64,000 nt of DNA, taken from a virus. A model generated the notes under the pieces. That model ran no database searches and was not told the origin of the DNA. It saw only the letters and a program-made list of their open reading frames with translations. The translations under genes were made by a program, and so were the position numbers. The DNA is taken from positions 40,951 through 104,950 of the IMG/VR virus record IMGVR_UViG_3300042934_000426; one strand, 5' to 3'. Positions 41,172-48,477 of the stretch are shown piece after piece (position 1 is the stretch's first letter; each line of letters starts with the position of its first letter).

Positions 41172-42008
41172 TTAATCACCGCCTAATCCCATAAAGTATA
41201 AGTCCATTTCGAAGCCTTGCCTAATTAAGTGGAGCACTTCTTCCCTGGTGTTCTCGACGACGGCTTCCCTTATTGGGCGTGGTTTCACCCCTGGGTGTTG
41301 CCAGCTCGACGGGTCACTATTCGTCGATACTCTTCGGAAGGTTAGATATTGTGTGTGCCCAGCTTTTCCTACTCTTACCATACCCGAAAATTGTCCACTT
41401 TTCCACGTATATTTTTGTCCTGGATGTGGAGCGATATGACTTCGTTGTCCTTGCGAAGTTTCTTTCAATCGACCATTCCATACATATTTTCGTCCCGTGA
41501 AAAAGGCTTTTAATGCCCCGTTTCTTCGGCTGAAGCCTAGCTTATTAGCTTGCTGATAGACATTGACGGGCATAGCGGATAGCCCACTTGTTCCAGGTGT
41601 GCCGTGTCGGAAGGGCACCGTAATAAACTTACCTCCGTCTTTCATGGGCTTCGCCTTTGGGCTAGCGAGTAACCCAGGCTTCATATCGAAGGGTTTGATA
41701 CCGTCTTCGATGGTGTTCCCATGCGGGGAAGTTGAAATAATTTCGCCTGTTAAGTCTTCGGGAAATCGAAGACCGTTTTCAATGCTTCGGATGTACTCAC
41801 CTGTTACCACATTTATACGAAATGTGCCCCCTGAATAGGTGACGGTTGCCCCCGAAGCGTATTGAATCCAGGTTCTTTGCACGACGTCCACGGTAGCGGA
41901 ACGAACCGCCTCCTTCGTATAGGGAAGCTCCCCTTTGCCCGCTCGTTCTACCGCTTTTAAGACGTTATCAAGGCTCGGAAGGTCGGCACTAATAGTGATT
42001 AGGCTCAT
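41172..42008 (-). CDS. HK97-gp10-like neck/tail completion protein
   Basis: 278 aa. N-terminal ISADLPSLDNVLKAVERAGK and EAVRSATVDVVQRTWIQYAS have the look of HK97 gp10-type proteins, with a long basic beta-rich C-terminal extension (RSHIAPHPGQKYTWKSGQFS). Located between the zinc-binding neck gene and the tail terminator. The family call is by layout and weak motif. Confidence 0.6.
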   Translation of the reverse strand: MSLITISADLPSLDNVLKAVERAGKGELPYTKEAVRSATVDVVQRTWIQYASGATVTYSGGTFRINVVTGEYIRSIENGLRFPEDLTGEIISTSPHGNTIEDGIKPFDMKPGLLASPKAKPMKDGGKFITVPFRHGTPGTSGLSAMPVNVYQQANKLGFSRRNGALKAFFTGRKYVWNGRLKETSQGQRSHIAPHPGQKYTWKSGQFSGMVRVGKAGHTQYLTFRRVSTNSDPSSWQHPGVKPRPIREAVVENTREEVLHLIRQGFEMDLYFMGLGGD

Positions 42009-42783
42009 TTACGAATAACCCCCCGCCTGGTGAGTTGGGCTTATTGTTTAAGCCCCATGCTCTTTGGCGTAGGACTACTTTCTTCGGAAGGTCTTGACCA
42101 TCTTGGTATCGTTGTTCAGGTAGTTGGGTCAGCACCGTAAACGAAGGTCTATGGGTGTAGAGCACACTATATTTTTCGCCTTCGGAAGGCTGATTCCCGT
42201 CTTCCTTCCATACAATCCGATTGCGTTCGACTTCGAAGTCCACGCCTTTATCATACTCGTATACTTTGCCTTCTTCCAGGCTCGTTCTTCGAACCTTCCG
42301 CACTTCGGTAACATCTTCATTAATCAGCGTGTCTGCTAGTCTTCCGTACATAGGAATACCCTTTTGAATGATTTCTGACGTTTTATACTCGTCGTCTAAG
42401 ACGGTAATAATATCAAATTGACCCACTTCGAAGACAGGATTATCACGGGTATACCTCAGCGTTTCCACTCCACTCGTATTCGTTGGGTTTGGGATGACCT
42501 CAAAAACCCGCTTCGGAACAACGAGAACAGCGTCCCCGATTTCGAATAATCCCGCCATTTCCTCATACCCCTTCGAATGGGCAATACTCATAAGAAGGAC
42601 TTTTTCTTCTTGTGGGTCTTCATAGGTGTAGCCTAGACCGTAGCAAGCGGGGCATGAGTAGGCGGGTTGACCACTATCCAGATTCCAGCATGAACACACA
42701 ATGGCTTCCCGCCACCGCACGACACGTCCACGCCTGGCTATCATTTGTTCGTATTTATCCGCATGAAGCTTTACACTTGGCAT
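41989..42783 (-). CDS. Neck protein with zinc site, 264 aa
   Basis: The N-terminal part has AIVCSCWNLDSGQPAYSCPACYG, four cysteines in CxC...CxxC spacing, a zinc site seen in head-completion proteins of several myophages. The rest is beta-rich (EIGDAVLVVPKRVFEVIPNP, VFEVGQFDIITVLDDEYKT). It lies between the connector and the gp10-like gene, as expected for a head-tail joining protein. Confidence 0.6.
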   Translation of the reverse strand: MPSVKLHADKYEQMIARRGRVVRWREAIVCSCWNLDSGQPAYSCPACYGLGYTYEDPQEEKVLLMSIAHSKGYEEMAGLFEIGDAVLVVPKRVFEVIPNPTNTSGVETLRYTRDNPVFEVGQFDIITVLDDEYKTSEIIQKGIPMYGRLADTLINEDVTEVRKVRRTSLEEGKVYEYDKGVDFEVERNRIVWKEDGNQPSEGEKYSVLYTHRPSFTVLTQLPEQRYQDGQDLPKKVVLRQRAWGLNNKPNSPGGGLFVNEPNHY

Positions 42784-42806
42784 TGGTTAGTCGCTCCCTT
42801 CTCTCT

Positions 42807-43688
42807 TTATAACCCCGTCATCGTGAAGCCACGGTAGACACTTCGGGCTGACCCTTTTTTGAAGAAATTATCTACTTCGTCTTGAAGCTGTTTTTGATGT
42901 GCTCCGTACGTTGCTGACGTTGCCGAAGCTGTTGTGCTGAAGGATTCGCTTAGACCGTCTATCGAAGTCGATAGAGAAGCAACCCCCGCTAGTACTGCGT
43001 CACCCGCGATACCTAGGGTATCAATAGCGGACATTTTAGCGATTACATTTCGCACGTCATTAGGCACTTCATGGAGCGGAAAGCCCGCTTCGTAGTCCAC
43101 ATACCACATTTGCGGTAGCTGTGAGTTAATCCGTCCTGTGACGAAGGGATAACCCGACTGTGACCCGCCCAACATAGCAAAGAGCGTAGGGTCGCCCGCA
43201 TAAGGGACTAGGTGAAGCTGACCTTGTTCAGGATAGAGCTTAATCCACTGTTTAACCGTGTCCGAAGCGGTAAAATCCATAATGACCTGACCATTCGGAA
43301 GAACCAATTTTAAGCCGTTTAGCTTCTGTACAGGACGCTCCCGAAGCTGAAGGAATCCGTATTGCATGTAGTCACGGGCTGAATAGTCATAAGCTGGTTC
43401 AGCCTTATCGTAGTCTACTCCCTTCGTAAGTCCACGCTCTTCGGGATTCGTGACGATTTTCAACGGCTTTAGGAAAACCCCCAGGTGCTTTTCCATTTCG
43501 TCGATTGCCCCTAAAAGGAATTGAAGAATATCTTCGTCACTCATAGGAATTCCCCGCTCATTGGTTAAGGGTAATCCATAACACCATCGATTTCGTACTT
43601 CCGAAGGCGTTGGAAGGTTCGTTGTGGATACAATCGTCTTCGAACCGTCCGCTTCGGTGACTTCTCGGTAGTAAGGTGTCACTAGCAT
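42807..43688 (-). CDS. Head-tail connector (adaptor) protein
   Basis: 293 aa behind AGGGGGGTGCTTCT. N-terminal helices (SDEDILQFLLGAIDEMEKHL) recall gp15/gp6-type adaptors; the middle is beta-rich and VDYEAGFPLHEVPNDVRNVI followed by AKMSAIDTLGIAGDAVL is a recurrent motif of PBSX-like head-tail adaptors (the DYxAG...VP..V..AI...A pattern). Position right after the capsid genes agrees. Confidence 0.72.
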   Translation of the reverse strand: MLVTPYYREVTEADGSKTIVSTTNLPTPSEVRNRWCYGLPLTNERGIPMSDEDILQFLLGAIDEMEKHLGVFLKPLKIVTNPEERGLTKGVDYDKAEPAYDYSARDYMQYGFLQLRERPVQKLNGLKLVLPNGQVIMDFTASDTVKQWIKLYPEQGQLHLVPYAGDPTLFAMLGGSQSGYPFVTGRINSQLPQMWYVDYEAGFPLHEVPNDVRNVIAKMSAIDTLGIAGDAVLAGVASLSTSIDGLSESFSTTASATSATYGAHQKQLQDEVDNFFKKGSARSVYRGFTMTGL

Positions 43689-43700
43689 AGAAGCACCCCC

Positions 43701-43973
43701 CTAGTATCCGTAGGCTACTACGGTGACTACGCCTGTCGCTTTGAATTTGTAAACCGTTAAAGGTATGGGTCTAGTGGTATTTGCTTTAATCGGAATAGCT
43801 GTTCCTTGGTGTCCTTGTTCGGGATAGTCATTGACTAAGAAATCGACTGCCGAAGCGGTGTCATTCGTCACTTCGATGTAACCGAAGTTCCCATGCTCGT
43901 CGATAATTTTCTCCGTATTCGCTGGAACATTAATAAATGCTTTAACTTTACGTAAGCCTATCGGTGTCGCCAT
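43701..43973 (-). CDS. Small beta-rich head protein, 90 aa
   Basis: ATG 43973 behind AAGGGGTGACGTAA. The sequence is a likely small beta barrel (FGYIEVTNDTASAVDFLVND, RPIPLTVYKFKATGVVTVVA). Its place just after the capsid gene suggests head decoration or a head-completion function; no family recognised. Confidence 0.55.
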   Translation of the reverse strand: MATPIGLRKVKAFINVPANTEKIIDEHGNFGYIEVTNDTASAVDFLVNDYPEQGHQGTAIPIKANTTRPIPLTVYKFKATGVVTVVAYGY

Positions 43974-43985
43974 TTACGTCACCCC

Positions 43986-44249
43986 TTAGTTAGCCTTCGG
44001 TTTTGCTGGTGCTTTCTTCGGAAGAGCTTTTTTAGGCGCTTCAGGTACTTCAGGCGCTTCCTCTTCCTTATCATCGTCTTCGGAAGGGTCTGTGTACACC
44101 ACTTCTTCATATCCTGGGATTTGAAGAAGGACTTCGATAACCTCTTCGTCTTCGATTTCCGCAATTCCTTCAGCATTAAATTCTACTTCTTTGGTTAATA
44201 CGACTGTTGTGATAGGGTATTCCCCATACACTTTCTTAATTTGTTTCAT
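43986..44249 (-). CDS. Small head-region protein with acidic then basic tail, 87 aa
   Basis: ATG 44249 behind GAAGGGAGAAAAGAGCTG. Residues 1-50 look folded (YGEYPITTVVLTKEVEFNAE, VIEVLLQIPGYEEVVY); residues 51-65 are almost all D/E, residues 66-87 K/P/A. An overlapping frame at 43979-44176 lacks a start signal. Unknown function, possibly bound to capsid or DNA. Confidence 0.6.
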   Translation of the reverse strand: MKQIKKVYGEYPITTVVLTKEVEFNAEGIAEIEDEEVIEVLLQIPGYEEVVYTDPSEDDDKEEEAPEVPEAPKKALPKKAPAKPKAN

Positions 44250-44282
44250 CAGCTCTTTTCTCCCTTCGAATAATAAAATTTA

Positions 44283-44318
44283 AAAAGGGAGGCTAGAATC
44301 TAGCCCTAGCCCCCCTTC
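44283..44318 (-). terminator. Terminator after major capsid gene
   Basis: Minus strand AAGGGGGGCTA ... TAGCCTCCCTT stem with inner GGCTAG/CTAGCC alternatives, then TTTTTAAATTTT. It would separate high-level capsid expression from the neck genes. Confidence 0.75.
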
Positions 44319-44329
44319 ATGTTCAATTA

Positions 44330-45811
44330 TTAACGGTCTACTGCTTTCACTGTTCCGAAGCTAGTTGCCCCATAAGAAGGGTTGAATAGCTCACGGTTTG
44401 AGTTGATTCCTAGTTTACCGATGTTCTTGATAACTACGCAACGACGTGGGTTGTACACTTGAACCATACCGTAAAGTAGAATCATGAAACGCTCTGAAGC
44501 GGAAATTCTAGCAAGTGGAAGCTTCATTAATGGAGCTAATTGCTTGAATGTTAATACGTTTTCAGAATCGTTATCGATTAATACGGCTGTGTCCGTTCCA
44601 GGAATATCGAAGTTACGGTCAGCGATTGTTTGCGTTGCACCCGCCTTAGCGTCAGCCACTTCGAAGGCGAATAATGCTTTCGTAGGGTCTGAAGTTACGC
44701 CACGGTACACTTTGTAAGACTTCGCTACAGGGTCGCTTGTTACGCGATTGATAAGGATGTCTACACGTTGTCCAGCCGTTACCGCTACTGAGCCTAATGC
44801 CACAGGAGCAGATTCCCCAGCACTATTCTTCGCTGATACGAAGTAGAAGTATGTGCTAGCTGTATGCTTCGCTGTAGTGTCCGCTACCGCTACTAATTGA
44901 GAAGCTGGGAATGTTGGAATTCCTGGTGCTCCTTTTTGAGATTGAGCTTTCGGTGCGCCTTGTGGCTTCAAGAAAATGTTATTCACGAAGTTAATATTCG
45001 CTGTATTAGCTGAATATCCACGAACAGGTGCCCCTAATGTCATGCCGTCTGTCGAAGGCATAGCAATACGTTGACGAGCATATAATAACTTCGAGAAGTC
45101 CTTATGTGCTTGGTTTGTAATGTGAAGGTCTAAGTTCGCATTACCATAGTTGTCCGCTACGATGGTCGCTACGTCTTCCAACGTGTTTTCATCTAACGTT
45201 TCGCCACGCATATCAATAATATGTTGGGTTTCGTAAGGCTTGCCCTTAACGAAGTCTGTGATTTGTTTGATTACACCGTCAAACGCTAATGGGTCTACGC
45301 TTGAATCAGCGAAGTAAAGCATGCGCTCTAATTGCTGAAGCAACCATAATGTACCATTTTGAGATTCACGGGCAACAATGTCACCCACTGTGTTACGCAC
45401 TAGCGTAGCTGGGTGTGTTACTACTCTCGTAGTCCCTAGGAATTTCACCATTTGGGATTGACGAATGTAGTTGCTGTCCTCTTCGTTCGGTAAACCGCCT
45501 TCCATGAAGAAAGGAGAAGAATCGCCACCGAAGCTGTCTAATACGTTGAATTCTTCAACAGTATTGAACGCTTGTTTTTTGCCGATTGTCTTCCAAAACT
45601 TAATGTGTTGCTCGCCAGCCGTTACAATCTTTAAAGTCCCCTCTAAAGATTGTGGACGAAGAGCGGACATATCATTGTATGCACCGTTGCCATAAGCTTC
45701 TCCGTCTTGCCCTGTACCTAGGGCTTTGTTTAATTCTTCAAGGTTCTGCCAGTTATCGACACCAAAGCCTTGAACGTCTTCTTGACCACCATTTGGTAAA
45801 AAGTTACTCAT
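44330..45811 (-). CDS. Major capsid protein with beta-sandwich insertion
   Basis: 493 aa behind AAGGGGGTATACACGC. The N-terminal 50 residues are G/N/E-rich and probably removed. The body (LKIVTAGEQHIKFWKTIGKK, FMEGGLPNEEDSNYIRQSQM, ATLVRNTVGDIVARESQNGT) fits capsid proteins of large Firmicute myophages with an HK97-type fold. Residues about 300-410 (STYFYFVSAKNSAGESAPVA, KSYKVYRGVTSDPTKALFAF) read like an inserted FN3/Ig-like domain, likely exposed on the capsid surface. It follows the protease/scaffold gene. Confidence 0.85.
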   Translation of the reverse strand: MSNFLPNGGQEDVQGFGVDNWQNLEELNKALGTGQDGEAYGNGAYNDMSALRPQSLEGTLKIVTAGEQHIKFWKTIGKKQAFNTVEEFNVLDSFGGDSSPFFMEGGLPNEEDSNYIRQSQMVKFLGTTRVVTHPATLVRNTVGDIVARESQNGTLWLLQQLERMLYFADSSVDPLAFDGVIKQITDFVKGKPYETQHIIDMRGETLDENTLEDVATIVADNYGNANLDLHITNQAHKDFSKLLYARQRIAMPSTDGMTLGAPVRGYSANTANINFVNNIFLKPQGAPKAQSQKGAPGIPTFPASQLVAVADTTAKHTASTYFYFVSAKNSAGESAPVALGSVAVTAGQRVDILINRVTSDPVAKSYKVYRGVTSDPTKALFAFEVADAKAGATQTIADRNFDIPGTDTAVLIDNDSENVLTFKQLAPLMKLPLARISASERFMILLYGMVQVYNPRRCVVIKNIGKLGINSNRELFNPSYGATSFGTVKAVDR

Positions 45812-45840
45812 GCGTGTATACCCCCTTCTTGGATTGTCGG

Positions 45841-47454
45841 CTATAAGCCTAATTGTTGTCTAAGCGATTCAGGTAATCCTAGGCTCTGAAGCGGTGTGCC
45901 AGCTTCGAATCTAGCAATAGCAGAACCAGGGATTTCCCCTTTATCGAAGCTCTTCATCAGAATATTCCCGATTTGATTTCGATTTAAAGGTTGACCACCT
46001 GTTTCGATAGACTTCTGAAGTGTTTGCACTTCACGCCCGCTTACGACGCTTTTGCGTCCTACGGGACGGTTTAACACTTCGTTAAGTGACTTTTCAAGCG
46101 AATCAATGCGTTCCGCTTGCGCTTCGATAACCGCTAAGGACTTTTGCATAGCTTCACCGAAGGTTGCAAGTGACTTAACAATCGTGTTTTGTTGCTTCGT
46201 TACACTTCCCATCGACTTTTCGAATCCTTCTAAATAGAATCCGATTTCGTCTGTTAAAGAAGTGAGGAAGTCAGACACTTCGAACGCTTGACCGTGTTCT
46301 TCCGCTAATGACTTCGAAAGATTCGTGCGAAGGGATTTCTCGACTTCTTCGTCGTCCTCTCCGTCGCCTTCGTCCCCTTGGTCGTCATCGTCCTGGTCAC
46401 CTTCGTCACCTTGGTCGTCGTCGTCCTGGTTACCTTCGTCATCGTCCTCATTCATGGACTTTTCAAGGTCTTCGTCTTCTTCGTTTTCGAAGTCGTTTTC
46501 GTCCTCTTCATTGTCCATTTCAAGAGATTTTTGAAGCTCTTCTAAGTCTGTGTCTAACAAACTAGAAAGAGTATTCTTCACGTTTTCAGGCATACTAGCA
46601 CCTCCTATAAATTTTTGAATGGATTTCAATATTGGTAGCTTTTCAGCTATATACGAAGCGAAGTCTTCCGCTTCATCATAATCCAGCCCTTTTGATAACG
46701 CACAATGTAAGGCTTCGATTTCTATGTCGTCAGCATAGCTGGTTACGAATGATTTCTTTAGTAGCTCCTGTTTAACGAAGCTTCGAAATAGGTTTAACCA
46801 ATCGTCTTGCGGGTCAGGTGTTTTCACACCGCCTTCGAGCGACTGTGGCGTGACGGCATGAATGGCTCCTATGTCCATAGACTTGTCCATTTCAGGCATA
46901 TCAATCGTCAACTCATGGTGTTTAGCGAAGGACTTCGCTAGTTCAGCCCATGTAGTTGTATTGACAGGATTCATCGTTAAAACAACGTTCCGAAGGACAG
47001 ATTTCACAATCTTTCCTGTTTTACGGTCACGCTCTTTGACGTTTCCTTCGATTGACCAGCCCATTGTACGCTTCGTATTCGACTTTTGAAGGTCTTCGAT
47101 AGTCTTTACCGCTTGGCGGGTTAGTTCACGCTGGGCAAACAATCTCCCTTTTACGTGGATTCCGTTCACCGACTTTTTAATGGTCGGATGTTCGAAGCGT
47201 CCTACCTTCACTTCTAAAGGTTCACCGATAAACTGATTCGGGCTATTCCCATGCTCGTATTTTATCCAGCCTTTTTCTAAGAAGTAGGAGCAATCCATCC
47301 CTTCGGGGCTTATGCTATCATCCTCTTCGTCTGTATCATCCGAAGACATCACACCTTGTACGATGTAATCACCGTTTTCATCTACCTCGATAGACTTTTC
47401 GATGGGTACATAGAGATTATAGGTATCCGATAAGACGTTAAATGGTTCGCTCAT
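45841..47454 (-). CDS. Prohead protease fused to scaffold-like region
   Basis: 537 aa behind GTGAGGTGAAATT. Residues 1-175 are a herpesvirus/HK97-type prohead protease: YEHGNSPNQFIGEPLEVKVG (His), GIHVKGRLFAQRELTRQAV, and RTMGWSIEGNVKERD with the likely catalytic Ser, followed by VVLTMNPVNTTTWAELAKS. Residues about 300-390 are an extremely acidic D/E/Q run and the rest is coiled coil, as in scaffolds that fold the capsid and are then digested. Position just upstream of the capsid gene is standard. Confidence 0.82.
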   Translation of the reverse strand: MSEPFNVLSDTYNLYVPIEKSIEVDENGDYIVQGVMSSDDTDEEDDSISPEGMDCSYFLEKGWIKYEHGNSPNQFIGEPLEVKVGRFEHPTIKKSVNGIHVKGRLFAQRELTRQAVKTIEDLQKSNTKRTMGWSIEGNVKERDRKTGKIVKSVLRNVVLTMNPVNTTTWAELAKSFAKHHELTIDMPEMDKSMDIGAIHAVTPQSLEGGVKTPDPQDDWLNLFRSFVKQELLKKSFVTSYADDIEIEALHCALSKGLDYDEAEDFASYIAEKLPILKSIQKFIGGASMPENVKNTLSSLLDTDLEELQKSLEMDNEEDENDFENEEDEDLEKSMNEDDDEGNQDDDDQGDEGDQDDDDQGDEGDGEDDEEVEKSLRTNLSKSLAEEHGQAFEVSDFLTSLTDEIGFYLEGFEKSMGSVTKQQNTIVKSLATFGEAMQKSLAVIEAQAERIDSLEKSLNEVLNRPVGRKSVVSGREVQTLQKSIETGGQPLNRNQIGNILMKSFDKGEIPGSAIARFEAGTPLQSLGLPESLRQQLGL

Positions 47455-47489
47455 AATTTCACCTCACTTTATGGCTTCATATGAAACAA

Positions 47490-47575
47490 GGACAATCCAC
47501 AATACACCCCTGGCTAGGTTAGAGCTGGTAGAAACCTTGGCTAGAGTGGTTATTGCGGACTGTCCTTGTTTGATA
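47490..47575 (-). promoter_or_regulatory. Long hairpin in leader of protease/capsid unit
   Basis: Minus-strand AAACAAGGACA then GTCCGCAATA pair with TATTGTGGAT then TGTCCTTGTTT, a 21-bp stem (three G-U pairs), continued by CACTCT/GGGGTG and AGGTT/AACCT inner helices. It lies 40 bases upstream of the protease start in a 200-base gene-free stretch. No clean T run follows, so an RNA processing (RNase III type) or regulatory site is more likely than a terminator. TTGAAC-17-AATAAA upstream (about 47590-47620) is only a weak promoter candidate. Confidence 0.6.
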
Positions 47576-47657
47576 TGGACTTTGTTGCCCTTTTTTATTC
47601 ACTTTTGATTACTTTTGTTCAACTACTTTCGAGTTTACCATTAACTTCCGAAGAGCG

Positions 47658-47873
47658 TCAACGGTCATTTTTCATATTTAAAACGTGCTTCGTCTTCGGG
47701 GGAGCTTCAGGCATAGACCCCAACTGTAACGGGACGGCTACCTTCGTTTTGCACGTTGGGCATAGGGCGTGTGCTTCTCCATTATGGAATAATACCATTC
47801 GGCTTCGTAGCTTGACGCCCCCATCAGTGGTAGAATCCATTAGTATCCTATTACAACTTGGGCAATGTATCAT
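47658..47873 (-). CDS. Zinc-ribbon protein, 71 aa
   Basis: ATG 47873 behind AAAGGGGGAGCTTT. It opens MIHCPSCNRILMDSTTDGGV and has ALCPTCKTKVAVP about 30 residues later: two CxxC knuckles with strands between, a zinc ribbon like Com-type or rubredoxin-like phage proteins. The C terminus is basic. First folded gene upstream of the capsid protease leader. Could regulate translation of late messages, as Mu Com does, but this is a guess. Confidence 0.65.
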   Translation of the reverse strand: MIHCPSCNRILMDSTTDGGVKLRSRMVLFHNGEAHALCPTCKTKVAVPLQLGSMPEAPPKTKHVLNMKNDR

Positions 47874-47921
47874 AAAGCTCCCCCTTTCCTGATTATAACA
47901 GTAATTTTCTGACTTCGGAAG

Positions 47922-48197
47922 TTAGTTTTTACCGATAGACTTCGCGACCCTTTCCAGGTGTTCGTTCGTGTAGTTTACCCTTTGACACGATTTTATCAAG
48001 TTTTTCCATACTTGTCGAAGCTTTTCTTTTCGCTCGTCCCCGTGTAGACCAGCGTCGGAAAGCTGGTTTTGGTAGCTTTGTAAGTTGTTGACGAAGTAGG
48101 TGTAACAACTTTGAGCTTCGGAAGTGCTTTTTATCTCTTCCTGAAAGGAATGTTCGTCGAAAAGAAAGCTCGTATTATTCACTGAATTTTCTGACAT
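47922..48197 (-). CDS. Hypothetical helical protein, 91 aa
   Basis: ATG 48197 behind AGGGGGTTATTCTTATT, just downstream of cassette B. Helical throughout (TYFVNNLQSYQNQLSDAG, REKLRQVWKNLIKSCQRVN type stretches), ending VAKSIGKN. Not recognised. It is the first gene after the cassette and may share its control. Confidence 0.6.
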   Translation of the reverse strand: MSENSVNNTSFLFDEHSFQEEIKSTSEAQSCYTYFVNNLQSYQNQLSDAGLHGDERKEKLRQVWKNLIKSCQRVNYTNEHLERVAKSIGKN

Positions 48198-48234
48198 AAT
48201 AAGAATAACCCCCTATATAAGAGATATTTTTCAT

Positions 48235-48416
48235 GGGAAACCTTCTATTACGTACGAGTTGGTACGTAGTAATGGTGTCACAGAGGTTTTGATTTTCAAA
48301 AATTATTTTTTTATTTTTCTTCACCTGAAGGATAAAAATAAAAAATTTTTCTCTTAGACTTCGAACGTCTGCATGCCACTATTACGTATCAACTCGTACG
48401 TAATAGAGGGTTTCCC
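48235..48416. repeat. 182-bp quasi-palindromic cassette, copy B (inverted relative to A)
   Basis: Bounded by GGGAAACC (48235) and GGTTTCCC (ending 48416). Inverted repeats TATTACGTA-8-TACGTAGTA (48246-48271) and TATTACGTA-8-TACGTAATA (48380-48405) sit 11 bases from each end; the centre has facing A/T runs around CTTCACCTGAAG. The first 45 bases match the reverse complement of copy A (17865-18046) except for one base, and both copies are exactly 182 bp. It lies between the terminator of the 2302-aa gene and the 91-aa gene. Confidence 0.87.
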
Positions 48417-48429
48417 AAAATTTTTTAAG

Positions 48430-48458
48430 AAAAAGAGGGCTAAAAACCCTCTTTTTCA
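48430..48458. terminator. Strong terminator after the 2302-aa gene
   Basis: AAAAAGAGGG / CCCTCTTTTT perfect stem with a 7-base A-rich loop, T run on either strand. It lies 20 bases after the stop and just before cassette B. Confidence 0.9.
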
Positions 48459-48477
48459 GAATTGTTTCTTTATCTTA

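Noticed and set aside
43979-44176. Minus-strand frame of 65 codons rich in K and R
   Set aside because: It is the shifted reading of the acidic/Lys-rich tail of the 87-aa gene and has no start signal.
17865-48416. Phage attachment sites or an invertible 30-kb segment
   Set aside because: No integrase or invertase was seen, and inversion would reverse the structural genes against the rest of the transcription; kept only as something to test.
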